64,000 bases of DNA from Prostheceraeus crozeri (lineage: Eukaryota; Platyhelminthes; Polycladida; Euryleptidae): contig CAJQUW010010344.1 in the NCBI GenBank assembly GCA_907163375.1, positions 1 through 64,000 on the forward strand, read 5' to 3'. Below are positions 1 through 10,944 of this stretch, in pieces. How positions within the stretch are numbered: position 1 is the first letter of the stretch; each line of letters starts with the position of its first letter. A program made the translations under genes and the position numbers. Below the pieces are notes generated by a model that ran no database searches, was not told the DNA's origin, and was given only the letters and a program-made list of their open reading frames with translations.

Positions 1-553
1 TCTCCGAGCTCATCGCATCTGATGGGTATTGAATGATCTCCATCCTTCTTATAGTAAGTACACCAATGTGATACCGGTAGGCAAATGTGATTACCATCCC
101 AAATCTTTCTATAGGGAGTATCCTTGTCATCTCTCGCCTTCCACTCTTGAGCAAGAGGAGTAGGAATGTCCATATTTAATGTCACGTACTCCTCAATAAT
201 ATCAAGTTGGTGGCGAATGTACGGACTCACGGGGATCAGTATGTAGTCCCCATACTGATTGTGCATTATCTTGACATCCGTGGAAGGGAGCATTCCCGTT
301 TGGAGTACTACGCTATGATCATCATAACGCAAGGCTTGTTTAAATTTACGCTGTAGCGGTGTAGGATTATGTACCTTGGATGTTTCTTCCACTGGCCTCA
401 GTTGTAGATGATCTGACCGTAGCGAACCTTGTATCGTTTGACCGCCATTTTGTCCTACTAGTGCAGCAGATGGAGTAGATGCCTGAAAATGAAAAAAGAT
501 TGTATTAAGTTTACGTTCAAGGGAGGAGAGGGAGGGAAGTAGCGACTTACCAT
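1..553 (-). CDS. 5' end (exons 1-2) of an unrecognised protein gene, running off the window
   Basis: Read on the minus strand. The ATG is at 553-551 and is followed at once by a GTAAGT donor (550-545). A 68-bp intron (483-550) ends in a pyrimidine-rich acceptor, and exon 2 (482 to 1) is open across its whole length, about 160 codons, to the window edge. The protein starts MASTPSAALVGQ, has a Gln/Thr/Ser-rich first 55 residues, then a compact part with motifs such as YGDYILIPVSPYIRH and a Trp/Tyr/His-rich stretch (HICLPVSHWCTYYKK). No signal peptide or membrane segment is visible. I do not recognise the family. The TATA box about 100 bp upstream and the clean splice signals support a real expressed gene rather than a transposon relic. 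The C-terminus lies outside the window, so length and function stay open. Confidence 0.6.
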
Positions 554-653
554 TTTAGTTGGATAATAGAACAGGGAACTAGAGAGAGAGAAAATGTGCG
601 TCCGTCACTCGTGTGATTCAACGATGGAATGATTCTCACTGTGGAAGGCTCGC

Positions 654-661
654 TATTTATA
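654..661 (-). promoter_or_regulatory. TATA box of the 1-553 gene
   Basis: TATAAATA on the minus strand, about 100 bp upstream of the ATG at 553. A start site about 30 bp downstream would fall near 625-632, giving a 5' UTR of about 75 nt. Inferred from motif and spacing only. Confidence 0.5.
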
Positions 662-717
662 AAGAAATGCTTGATTCTCATTGGATGATGATCCTCATTG
701 GACAATAACATCAAGCT

Positions 718-1640
718 GATTCCAAATCTGGCCTCCGTTTACCCATCCGAGCTTCGTTTTGAAGCTACAGCCCAAAACGTCCCAAATTCTAACTCTGTCG
801 TTTTTCGCCAATGTCCCAAAATCTTAAATGGCGTCTCACATCTAAACGAAGACAGATAGGAACAAGCCGATTCTTTCACTGAATTTGTCTCACTCTTAGC
901 TTTCAAACGAGCTATCGCACGACAAAATCCGTCCACTGGAAGCCAAAATCGAAGCAAGCTGTCCAGAGGGGGGGGGACGTCAGTGAAATTTCAGAATTTG
1001 ATGAAAAATGTTTTGGTGACGGTCCCAGGTCGAAATTCCACACTTTGGAAAATTTTCAAAATTTTACCCATACAAAGTCACTCTGACACTTAGGATTTTT
1101 TCAGGTAAGCGAGCTCCGACCTAAAATCTTGTAACCGCTCTAACTTTTGAACGAAGACAGATAGGAACAAGCCGATTCTTTCACTGAATTTGTCTCACTC
1201 TTAGCTTTCAAACGAGCTATCGCACGACAAAATCCGTCCACTGGAAGCCAAAATCGAAGCAAGCTGTCCAGAGGGGGGGGGACGTCAGTGAAAATTTTTT
1301 CTCTCCGATTTCGCTGGAAACATCCTTCCTAACCCAAAATTTCACGTAGATTCCGAATCTGGCCTCCGTTTTCTCATCCGATGCTTCGTTTGGGCGCTAC
1401 ACACCAAAACGTCCCAAATTCTAACTCTGTCGTTTTTTCGAAAAATGTTGAAAATTTTTTCTCTCCGATTGACTTGAAACTCACCATACAGATAAAGAAT
1501 TTCACGCTGATTCCAAATCTGAAATCCGTTTTCCAATCCGATGCTTCGTTTTGAAGCTACAGCACAAAACGTCCCAAATTCTAACTCTGTCGTTTTTCGC
1601 CAATGTCCCAAAATCTTAAATGGCGTCTCACATCTAAACG
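718..1640. repeat. Complex tandem/interspersed repeat patch
   Basis: Two modules alternate. Module A (about 718-850, 1340-1430, 1509-1640) carries 'gcttcgttttgaagctaca' and 'cccaaattctaactctgtcg'. Module B (about 846-992 and 1152-1292) carries 'agataggaacaagccgattc' and ends in a run of G and 'gacgtcagtgaaa'. Copies are nearly identical in places, so the duplication is recent. Short open frames here come from the repeat and are not genes. Confidence 0.75.
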
Positions 1641-1675
1641 AAGACTCAACATATTGTATTCTTTTTTTTATTCAC

Positions 1676-1732
1676 CCAATATTTCGGCCTTCACAGCCAG
1701 CCTTATGGGATCAAAGGCTTACAAAATATTGG
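1676..1732 (-). ncRNA. Decayed hammerhead-like motif, left Penelope end
   Basis: On the minus strand, outer arms CCAATATT/AATATTGG enclose a GGCTGTGAAGGCCGAAA segment. The CUGANGA box reads ATAAGG, so the core is lost. It is the mirror of the better copy at 3691-3749. Confidence 0.35.
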
Positions 1733-2647
1733 TTCGTATGATTTTTAAAAATTCAAAAAATGAAGTCTATGGCAAATTTGACAATTACTTGGCATTCCTA
1801 CTTAGAGATAAGGGTGGTGAATTCTGTATAACGAATCATACCAAACCGGAGGAATGAAGCATTTACTAGACAACCACACTTACCAGCAGATCAATGACAT
1901 ATCTCCTCAAACCATAGAAAGCGCATAAATGAAAAATGGAATAAAATTGCTCGATGTCATAGTATTCCAAATAATAAAAGACGCCGTTTTATCACAAATA
2001 ACTCAGAGCTTCCACACTTTTATCATCTAATAAAAACGCACAAACAATCAAGTGAACTCAAGATAAGACCTAGTTTCAAAGCGCAATCAATGGCTCTGCG
2101 ACGAAACTTTAGTGGCTCATGTCTAAATTGCTATCACCCTTGTTACGATTCATATCAGCTCATTTAGAGAACAGCTTTACATTAATCGGCGAAATCAACG
2201 ATCACATGCGCACAAATTCTCAAACAGAATATCCATGTAGCTTTGATGTTGTGAGTAATGGAGGTATACATCATATCTCCACAAGACGCTAATAATAACA
2301 TGGCTAATATTATGAATGCTGACAATATTACGCTTCCAAATAATATTTCGGTCAGACTTATTTGAACTCCTGGATGTGATCTTATCCAATACATATTTTG
2401 AATTTGTTGTCAAAAATTTCCGAAAAGTATGCGGGTTATCCATGGGCTCTTCTCTATCATCGATTCAATTGAATGACAACCACTGTCAAATTTCCCACAT
2501 ATCACTCTGTTTCGGAGATATGTGGATGACTGCTTCACATTTGCAAGAGCCTGTAGAGATGCAGAACAATTAATGACTTCACTGAATTCTCACCATTAAA
2601 ACATCAAATTTGAATAAGAGCATCCCAACGAACAACAGCCAATCAGT

Positions 2648-3414
2648 TTGTTGGATTTCAGTGTGAACGTGCCTGAAAGGAAGATAAGTCTCTACAAGAA
2701 ATCAGTAAAGGACATATTTCTACATTATACATCAAGCCTTCCAACCTCCTCAAACATAAAGATGATTCGAAACGAAACAAAAAGAATACAAGAACGTTGT
2801 TTTGCTGATGAAGATTCAATAATAGAAACAAACAAATATGAAATAGTTCTTCAGTGTGGATATCCGAAGCAGTTTATCAAAGCATCGAAAAGAGTAAGGG
2901 GACGACAACATACAGCAAAGAATATCATGTACTTCAAAATCCCATTCCTCTCCGACAGTGTTGATCGGAAAATCAAACATATTTTCAAAAAAGAAGGCAT
3001 TGACATTCGATTACCTCATAAAACGTACACTGTAAGAAACACTCTCTCAAAAAGAAAACATGTGTTGAAACGCAAGAAAACGCCTTGCAATGTGTCCTCA
3101 TACATATTAAAAATGAATTACACAATAGAAAAAACGTATATGAAGTTAAAAGTCTACATTGCAACGTGCACATTGGGAGCACCATCCGACCGCTCCATAC
3201 CAGAATCAAAGAACATCTGACGCAAAATACCTCATCAATCTTGAAACATCTCCAAGTATGCAACGGAGAACAGCGCATTTCAGCTTCAATTATCACAGGT
3301 GACAGAAACAATACAAATTTGAGACTGAAAGAGTCAATGATAATACAGAAGCGCCATCCTACCATCAACTCAAAAGAAGAAACTGAAGGCTATCAATCCT
3401 TTCTTTTTCTGTGA
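2648..3414 (+). pseudogene. Penelope-like C-terminal linker and GIY-YIG endonuclease (frameshifted)
   Basis: Two overlapping frames (2648-3220 and 3085-3414) make one product with a frame change near 3100-3140. The first is a basic linker with RNTLSKRKHVLKRKKTPC; the second has the GIY-YIG-like block YEVKSLHCNVHIGSTIRPL followed by HTRIKEHL and, further on, LKESMIIQKRHPTIN, which match the order of the Penelope endonuclease (Y...C..C...IG.T.R.L..R..EH, later a Glu). The first Tyr-containing part is altered, and nothing suggests activity. It is the last coding part of the 1652-3771 element. Confidence 0.65.
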
Positions 3415-3690
3415 TCAGCTCATATTTCTTAATCTCGTAAGATCTTTCGGGCGGTTCCCATTGTGGCCACCAGCGGTTTTTATAGCTTATTTTCGCTTTT
3501 TCCTTATATCTCCAACTGGCCACTATTCTTTGTGGCTTGCTAGAGAATACATGGCTATCTGACATGATCTTGAAATTGAGCTATCAAGTTTGCTGGCGGC
3601 TACGGTGGGAACTGCCTTTGCATAGCTATGATCCTTACATGTATTGCCCAATTGCCATACACTTTTTAGAAATTTTGATAATCATACGAA

Positions 3691-3749
3691 CCAATATTTT
3701 TGTAAGCCTTTGCTCCCCTGAAGCTGGGCTGTGACAGCCGAAATATTGG
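3691..3749 (+). ncRNA. Hammerhead-ribozyme-like motif in the right Penelope end repeat
   Basis: Outer stem CCAATATT (3691-3698) pairs perfectly with AATATTGG (3742-3749). Inside are CTGAAG (3718-3723), a 5-bp stem GGCTG/CAGCC with loop TGA (3727-3739), then GAAA (3740-3743). This is the order of a hammerhead (CUGANGA, stem II, GAAA, stem III). The last base of the CUGANGA box is C instead of A and the cleavage triplet is not clear, so it may be inactive. Penelope-like elements are known to carry hammerhead motifs in their end repeats. Confidence 0.45.
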
Positions 3750-3779
3750 GTGAATAAAAAAGAATACAATAGTTAATGA

Positions 3780-5068
3780 CATATATTGCAGTTTTGATTC
3801 CCATTTCATCATTAAAAGGTTTCGCCTGTTCTGCTGTCATGTTCAATTTCGTCTATTAAATCGTGGATCCAACAGAATCGCAGCAAGTATGTGGTTGTAC
3901 TGCCATTGTCATTCGTTTTTAGATCACAAGTTTATAAATGTCGTCTTCCAAACACCTATCTCCCATAGTTCCACCGTCCTTTTGACATTTGTCTAAGAAA
4001 GTTGAAACGGGATTCAAAACATGCAAGACTCGTGCAGATAACCTATTAAATTATACACGAGCATTGTCCATGATATTTCAAGACATAGTTGACCACTCGA
4101 TCGGTGATTATTTTGATGCAAAAATGTGAAGTTGAAGAAAACTACTAAAAAGTTTTGGTCGAATATTATCAGTAGTTAAAAAGTCACTTTACAAGACGAC
4201 ATAGGCGTGCAGCACCTCTTGACAGTCGATGATAACGAACTGCCGTGATGGTTGCATGATTTGTCGGTCACAGCATTGAAAAAGTCACATTAATAATCGC
4301 TTCCAAAAAAAATGTTTGAAAAATGCAATGTTTTCCACCGTGTTCTAAACAATGTTTTTAACAATTTGTTTAAAACATCACCCACCCTGATATCAACTTG
4401 AAGAAAATATTGAGGAATGGAATTCTCATTGATAAAAACTGCTTTGGCCTCTTTCTCTATTTATTTGCAACGTGATTGTTATTTAAAGTTAAAAGGAAAT
4501 TTCTTGTGTCAACTCTTCTCGTAGTTCACTTCGCCGTCTGCGAAAAGGGGAAGAGAAATGAACGAAGGATTCAAGTGGCACATTATGCAGAAACCGCTTA
4601 GGTGATCAACTTTCTACCTTTGGCTGTTTCATGTACATATCATCCTGTCTCTACTAGTCGTGTTGGTCGATGCATGTCACTCATGCACTTCAGTTTGCAA
4701 TGGTCTGTGTGACGCTTATGCAAGATACACCAGTGTGTGGAATCCAAAGTCAAAAAAGTTCAGCGGAAATCTTATTGTCACTTGCTTTCCTTCAGAAGTG
4801 GAGATAATGGAACGATAATCAGAATAGCGAGATCTTGCATTATTTCAGACGATTTCTTAACCAAAATGGTCATAACGATTTGCTGCGGTCAATTTTCAAA
4901 TACATATCGTACAATGAAAAACAATTCTTTTCTTCAGTCATTATCAAGGAATGTACCTTAAAGCATGAACCATATTGGAGAAAAAGAGCATAACGTGAGA
5001 CTGAAAATATTATTCAATGTTCTTGAAGGCAACGTAAGTAAGATGCAAGTATATTATTTTAAGGACTT
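3780..5068. other. Intergenic, nothing recognised
   Basis: No convincing exon, RNA gene or bounded transposon seen; only short unsupported frames. Confidence 0.5.
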
Positions 5069-5135
5069 AGGCAGATTTAAACCACCAACTTTTGGCGTTC
5101 TGGACAACTGCTCTACCAAATGAGCCACCAGAGTT
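5069..5135 (-). repeat. tRNA-like sequence (pseudo-tRNA or SINE head)
   Basis: On the minus strand there is a good A box/D-arm, TGGCTCATTTGGTAGAGCAG (about 5108-5127), and a B-box-like GGTTTAAATC with closing GCC (5070-5083). The anticodon arm does not fold cleanly and the acceptor stem is poor, so a working tRNA is unlikely; a tRNA-derived SINE head fits better. Confidence 0.45.
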
Positions 5136-5774
5136 AGTATGCCAGCACCCAGCTGAAGTATCACAGCATCGTCTATCAAATCAATTTACAGTTATCCAGC
5201 ATACTCGTATATGCGGGAAAGGCATTTGATAGACTTTGAGAGCGAAAAAAATTCCGTCTCGCCACAAAAACAGTCCTTCTTAAAATGATTATACTATTAT
5301 TAGAATCATCAACTATTTACTTTTTCAAGTGATTGCATCATTCACTAGTAAATCACGAAAATTTTCAGTAGATGTAAATTTGACAATTTTTACTAATCGA
5401 TCAAGTAAAGAAGTGAACTGATTGTGATATTTTAAAATTTCAGCTGATTCTTGAAGTGCAATTGCCGGAACATGTTACATGTACTTAATCATCTAACTCC
5501 ATTCAAGAAAAGCAGAAAATGCTTGATGTATGCATAAGCTTTGCTAATAGTAAATTTATTGATATGATTTCAATTTCTAATTCCAAAAAATAGTGCAGGC
5601 CAATGATAGACATTCGATGATTCCAAAAAATTACTCAAACTGCTTCAAAACTCAACTTCCAGCCGTAAAAGATAATGGCTTTCGGCTAAACAAATGGCAA
5701 CGAAGCAACTCAATTATGATAAAATTGTCGAACTATTAAAGGTGACTTGGATCAGCTCTCAATTCCGAGAAGTA

Positions 5775-7182
5775 CAGTGCGTTCATAAAGTCACTGTGCA
5801 CCTCTTCTAACTTTGTTTTGCCAAAGAAAACAGTCGTAATCTTACAATTGTAGATATCTATCACATGCACAGAGTCACTGGCTCGTTTGGGAAGCGCAAT
5901 TGAGTAGCTTGCGACATTCAACATGATCTAGAATTTGAATTTAACTTCACATTTGTCAGCTACTAACTCGGTGAAGATCAGTACGTTGCATTTCGAAGCT
6001 AAGCATGGTATGCTGTCAATGCGAGAGAAGAACTTCTTGATCGAAAATGTTTTTCGCGCCAATGGGGAATATAATAATGAGGTGGAGAAGGGGTTTTTAG
6101 AAAGACTTCCTACATCTGATTTGCCTCATCGAAATGTTGATTGGAGTCCAATCAGTGAGTTCAGAAAAGCTGACTCGGTGCACGATCCATCACGCTCAGA
6201 TCGACCATTAGGCCCTAATCTTAAGTGATAAAAAAAGTTATTCCTGAAAATGTTATTTCTGAAGCTATGACTCATTGCCCAAACAAGTCGATGCGTCGCT
6301 TATCCCAAGAAGTGGGTCTATCTCTCGGGGCGGCTCATCCTGCTGTAGGAGAGAACATATATCCGTACCGCATCTCTGGCCAACATGAATTGAATGATGC
6401 CGATCATGACAAGCGTTTGTAATTTAAGTACTGTGTTTGGTTCAAGGAAAATCTAAATGTAAATAATGTTCTCGATAAGACTTTCTTTTCTGATGAAGCT
6501 TGGTTTCATCTATCAAGGCATTTCAGTAGTCAGAGTTCCCGCATGGTCTAGTGAAAACCCACACGAATTTGTTGAGAAGCCATTACATTCTCTTATGTCA
6601 AGACTACAAATGCTTGGGCCGATATTCAACTACTATTGCAAAAATTATTTGACAAAATTATTGCTTCACTCGTTGACGAATTAAGTGACGATGAAAGTTT
6701 GACTACTTATTTCTAGCAAGATGGAGCAGCTGCTCATACCGCCAATTCCTCAATTCGATATTTTAGTGGAATATTTCAAACAAGAGTTATCTCTAAAGGA
6801 GTTTGGCATCCTAGATCCCGGATTTGAATGTCTTGGACTTTTACTGGTGGTTAGCGGTGAAGCAGGAGGTTTACGGAAGCAGGTCACGAAATCTACAGGA
6901 GTCTAGAGAAAACAGCCGACAGAAAATTGACGCTATCAGGCACGAGGAAATTCACCGAATGTTTGAGAATATGAGACGTTGAATTGACATTTGTATTCGT
7001 GAACAGGGTGGACACTTTCAAATGTTTTTGTAGTATGTAAATAGATATTTTTGTGATCACACAGAAGTCGAAGTTTCTACAAGATAAACTCCACTTTTTA
7101 TAGTGCCGTGGCAAATTCTAGGCGACAAAGTATTGCGCATGCATTGATTTATTAGGTGCACAGTGACTTTATGAACGCACTG
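5775..7182 (+). mobile_element. mariner-like DNA transposon with perfect 29-bp inverted repeats
   Basis: The inverted repeats at 5775-5803 and 7154-7182 match over all 29 bases (outer end CAGTGCGTTCATAAAGTCAC) and are flanked by the TA duplication at 5773-5774 and 7183-7184. The element is 1408 bp and holds one transposase gene in pieces. Perfect ends with a broken gene suggest a copy mobilised by another copy's transposase, or retention of ends by chance. Confidence 0.9.
6010..6982 (+). pseudogene. mariner-like transposase, broken by stops and frameshifts
   Basis: Cut-and-paste transposase of the IS630-Tc1-mariner superfamily. Readable parts: the N-terminal helix-turn-helix region ending in a 'SVHDPSRSDRP' linker (about 6010-6210); a second helix part 'MRRLSQEVGLSLG' (about 6290); the first catalytic Asp in FFSDEAWFHLS (about 6485-6515); 'SSENPHEFVEKPLHS' (about 6545-6590); the second Asp in QDGAAAHTANSS (about 6717); and a last acidic block LNVLDFYWW (about 6828), which needs a one-base correction near 6820. 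A TAG stop at 6714-6716 sits just before the second Asp. Readable catalytic residues are D, D and a last D about 38 residues on; the indel makes that spacing uncertain. Confidence 0.75.
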
Positions 7183-7527
7183 TATATGAAGAATCTAGGA
7201 ATAACATGTAAGGATTCTTTATCCAATCGGGAGCAAACGCATTTTGAAATCGAAAACTTAGGCCTGTTTAATGAAATACATGTGTGTGACTGATGATTGA
7301 GGAATCCACGCATCCGAATCAGGATAAAAGAAGAGACATCTGTGGATCTTCTAAAATAATTTCTAGGTTTTTGAATAGATCTGCATCCATGGAATAGATT
7401 TTTTCTTTTGCTTACAAACTGCGTAACATCTGAAATTACATTTGTGAGGAATCGAACACGATGCCTTCGAGACAACTGCCCAAATCGGCAATCATTGCCC
7501 AGCGCGCATAACGTCGTAGCACTGACT

Positions 7528-8040
7528 TCACCCACACATGTCCGTAGCCTCTAGGGAGGCCGTTGGCGCACCTATTGCAGCACAGTAGGTTTCCAACGTT
7601 CTCTGTCCATTGCTCTTCTCATGCATTAATTTGCTGATTCCCCCACTCCACTCCTTTATGTCGTCAATCCACATTCTTCGAGGTCCTCCTCTTTGCCTTG
7701 TTCCTTCAATTTGAACTTCCATACTTCTCTTCCTTTTCTTGATATATTGCCAAACCACTTCAAATTTTCTGAGCTTCACTGTGTTTAGCAGACTTTCCAA
7801 ATCTCCGCATTTTCGGCGGATTACATCTCTTACGTGATCATTTGTTTCATGTTCTCTCCAGGAAATCCCAAGTATTCTTCTAAGACATTTCAGGTCAAAG
7901 GACTTGATCCTCTTCGCCGTTTTCTTATTGATTATTGAGAGTCCAGGTTTCACACCCGTATAATGCGGTATTTTGACTACTAGTGGTAGCTTTTTCTCTT
8001 TCCATACTTTGTCCAGTCTTGCTAGTGCACTAGTTGCCAT
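7528..8040 (-). pseudogene. LINE polymerase C-terminal region
   Basis: A 170-codon open frame with 'RIKSFDLKCLRRILGISWREHETNDHVR' split across positions, 'KLRKFEVVWQYIKKRK' and 'RQRGGPRRMWIDDIKEWSG'. These are the conserved thumb/C-terminal blocks of RTE-like elements. The stop at 7528-7530 probably is the element's own. The sequence just beyond (7440-7530) has a B-box-like TGTTCGATTCC and may be an element tail or a SINE. Confidence 0.7.
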
Positions 8041-8190
8041 TTCAATTCTATGTACTTTTGACTTCGTTGATTGAGGTTCCTTCTCCTGTGGTACTTGAAG
8101 CTTCTCACCTGTTCCAGTGCCTGACCATCCACCTCGACTTGCGTTGGCATGGTGAATGGTTCAGGTCCAGTTACTAAGATTTTGCTCTTG

Positions 8191-8643
8191 CTAGCATTTA
8201 TTCCCATACCTTTTGGTACTCTCATTAATCATGTCTGTGAGGTTTATTAAATCTGTTTCTGATGTTGTCCGGACTGCGATGTCATCTGCAAACCTCAAAT
8301 TGTCGATTCCGACTCCTCCACATTTGATGTTTTTCTCCCGTTCGTCCAAAGCGTTGGTCATAATCAGTTCAAGGAAGAGATAGAACAAAGCTGGAGAAAG
8401 CATGCACCCTTGTCTCACCCCCACATTTGTTGTGAACCAATTGCTGTAGTCATTATTCACCAGGACCGTGCTCATTGCTGTCTCGTACAGGGATCGAATA
8501 AGAGCAGTGACACCGTCATCTATTTTATACTTCGCCGTAGCATGCCACAAGCCATCGTGCCACACTCGATCGAAAGCCTTCTTGAAGTCGATGCAGTTAA
8601 CAAAAACATGTTGGCCGTGGCTGACACACTTCACAAATGTCAT
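8191..8643 (-). pseudogene. LINE reverse transcriptase core
   Basis: Motifs in order: CIDFKKAFDRVWHDGLW (first catalytic Asp), 'VGVRQGCMLSPALFYLFLE', and the LRFADDIAV box with the Asp pair (FADD form). This is the palm and fingers of a non-LTR reverse transcriptase. The next part, from 8225 down, is in another frame (MGINASKSKILVTG...). Confidence 0.75.
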
Positions 8644-9375
8644 AGATTTCCTATTTGCTCTGTTGTATTTCTCTCCTTTCTGAATACAGCTTGAACTTCA
8701 TCCAAGATGTTTTCGATTCTTGCGGATATGCGATTATAAATTATTCGTTGTAGTACTTTGCTGGCGTGACTTATCAGACTTTGATTCTGTCCACTGACTC
8801 GGCCACTTTCGTTGTTTCAGACTCATGTTGCAGATTTTCAGCAGTATGTTCACCGCATCCTCTCCGTCCGATTTGACGATTTCACTTGTTATGTTATCAG
8901 TTCCAGGGCCTTTCCCATCTTCAGACTGTTGATTGCATGCAGTATTGGTAATTCCTCAACCGGTTCATTCACACCTGTGACTTCCCTCAAGACATACAGA
9001 TCTGGTTGCGAATCATGATTGTCAGTACAAATCAACACAGTATTCTTTCCATCTGGCTGTGACGTCCTTTATGTCACTGAGTGCTTTTCCATTATTGTCG
9101 TCAATTAGCACCGACTTAATGTTGCTTAATGTGTGGATGATCAACCGACGAACGCCGATCACGCCATGGACGGGAATTGTAGCTAGTCTAAGATATATGT
9201 AATCCGAAGCCAGCATTAAACCCTGTACCAAATTTGGGCAAGACGAGTGACGATATCCTCACAGAGCAATCAAGTTTAAGAATCACATGCGTCACTTTAC
9301 ATAAAGAACATGATACACAGTGTGCAAATATTGTGACAGTATCATGCAGTGCCTATCAGAGGACAATTTACTCAC

Positions 9376-9474
9376 CCGTATGATGGCATCGCTAGTTCCT
9401 CGTTTCACAGTCTCATCAAGCAAGAAACATTTGCTTTCCACGGATTTCAGTTGATACATGCGCTCCGTTCGACC
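9376..9474 (-). CDS. Candidate internal exon of the unrecognised 9376-11430 gene
   Basis: Minus strand. Acceptor CCTATTACAG at 9484-9475 and donor GTGAGT at 9375-9370 bound 99 bp, exactly 33 codons. Only one frame is clearly open, reading 'GRTERMYQLKSVESKCFLLD', a natural-looking protein segment. It joins in phase 0 to the donor of the 10945-11430 exon, which supports linking them across a 1.47-kb intron that contains a SINE. Function unknown. Exons after this one may lie beyond the LINE; I found none. Confidence 0.45.
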
Positions 9475-10159
9475 CTGTAATAGGTGAAAACTGTAAAATC
9501 TTCGAGTCTCCTGACAACTGACAATTCTCTTGGTCGACATAATAATAATGTTTCATTTCAAAGCAATGGAAATCAAACTTGCAAGTCAGGAAAAAAATCA
9601 TTGAAAAGATATACCGGCAGAGTACAGAGCACTAGTACAAGGTTGTATCGAAATCTGTTCTTGATACCGCATTGTATACGAGTATAATCATGTTACTACA
9701 AGACACTATAGATGAAGTAAATCACAAATTGGAATTGTATATAGCTTGATGCAATATGGGGAAAGAATATGGGTAGGCGATGCTTCATCCAACTCTCAAA
9801 ATTTGAGGACCGATTGTGTCGGATGTTTACTTGTTTACTAGTCATTATCCAGATATGGATATTATTAACGCTTCTAATAATTTAATAAAATAGATATAAT
9901 GAAGAGGCAATCATGTAATTGAGATAATAGCCAAGGTACGCAAGGCCTAACTTTTACATACTGATCTATATTTTCGTAGATAGACACGACAGGGATATCC
10001 AAATGGCCTGCCGCATCACAGATCGACTTGTTGTGGACCACAATCCAAAAGCAACTTTCATAATGAAGTAAAACTATGAACTAAATGGATCAACAAATGG
10101 TGAGCTGATATCTTGATAACATTGATATCATTCGATGAATCACATCATGATCTGCAATT

Positions 10160-10365
10160 ACACTTTTTTTACGGATTTTACGTCACTTTTTACCCCTACT
10201 GGGGCCTTGGACGGTGCTGACGTAAGTCAGACTTTGTTTGGAGCGTTGTGGTGCTTTGTAGTCCGGATGCCCTTCCTGCCGACTTCCGATGACACTTTCC
10301 GGGTTCGACCTCTGGACCATGAGATCGCTAGTCCAAGTACGCAACCACTGTGCCACGGACACCAT
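10160..10365 (-). mobile_element. tRNA-derived SINE
   Basis: Minus strand. tRNA-like head with A box TGGCACAGTGGTTGCG (10340-10355) and B box GGTCGAACCC (10301-10310), then a body with GGAAGGGCATCCGGAC (10261-10276), a block shared by SINEs of several marine animals. The 3' end fades into a T/A-rich tail near 10160-10190. Presumably mobilised by an RTE-like LINE such as the one at 7528-9231 (inference). Confidence 0.7.
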
Positions 10366-10944
10366 AAAGATCAACTGACATAGTGGGGACTATTAGTTAA
10401 AATTATACAAGAACATCGAAAGTTTCAAAAAATTAAAATTTCTGATTTGAAATTTTGAATTGCTAATAATACCAAGATGAGCGATTAATGACACCATTAG
10501 AAAATTCTCACGCCAGACATATTGTTCAAAGATTTTCATATAAATCTACACTACATTATAATACAATGCATTAAGAGAAAAAAGATGTGTGGAGGACTGA
10601 GCTCAATGCCATATACATTGAACACATAAGGAGTTAAAGAAGAGGCCAAATCGCGTTCAATTCTCTCGATGTGCTTTATAACCCGATCGGTTTCACTCAC
10701 CCCTGGCGATCAGAGCCCGGTAAGGATAGGTTTGAGTTTCAATTGTCTCTTTCTTTGACGTTATCAGAATACAAGGATTTAAATTCATTGGAATTGAAAT
10801 CCAGGGAATTTATATGTATAACTATTCTTGAATTCTAATCTTCACCATACACTATTGTCCCGCACTCGATTGAATTATCTCCATGATTTCTGCATACATT
10901 AAATATAAAACTCATGAAAAATTTTGACAAAGTATTGCTCTTAC

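Larger units (their letters stand above)
1652..3771 (+). mobile_element. Penelope-like retroelement, degraded, with inverted end repeats
   Basis: The ends are inverted copies of one sequence of at least 80 bp: 1652-1740 reversed matches about 3655-3771, both holding CCAATATT...AATATTGG and a tail GGGTGAATAAA. Between them on the plus strand are pieces of a Penelope-type reverse transcriptase: KTHK...RP near 2030-2070, a relic of the 'DVxSxxxS' motif near 2240, and GLSMGSSLS near 2435. A C-terminal region follows at 2648-3414. Several stops and frame changes separate the parts, so the copy is dead. Penelope-like elements are known for such long end repeats in either orientation. Confidence 0.75.
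7528..9231 (-). mobile_element. RTE-like non-LTR retrotransposon (LINE), 5'-truncated and degraded
   Basis: Minus strand. From the 5' side: the linker before the polymerase (IKSVLIDDNNGKALSDIKDV...RWKEYC, about 9030-9120), then 'GTDNITSEIVKSDGEDA' (about 8870-8900), the reverse transcriptase core and the C-terminal region ending near 7528. The endonuclease domain is absent. Frames change near 8200 and 8030. The clade (RTE versus a relative) is inferred from the FADD box and the C-terminal 'RRILGISWREHETNDHVRD' block. It lies between candidate exons of the 9376-11430 gene and anything downstream of them. Confidence 0.75.

Noticed and set aside
7436-7535. tRNA gene on the minus strand (TGTTCGATTCC)
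   Set aside because: Only the B box is convincing; the D arm and anticodon arm do not fold, and it sits at the LINE's 3' end.
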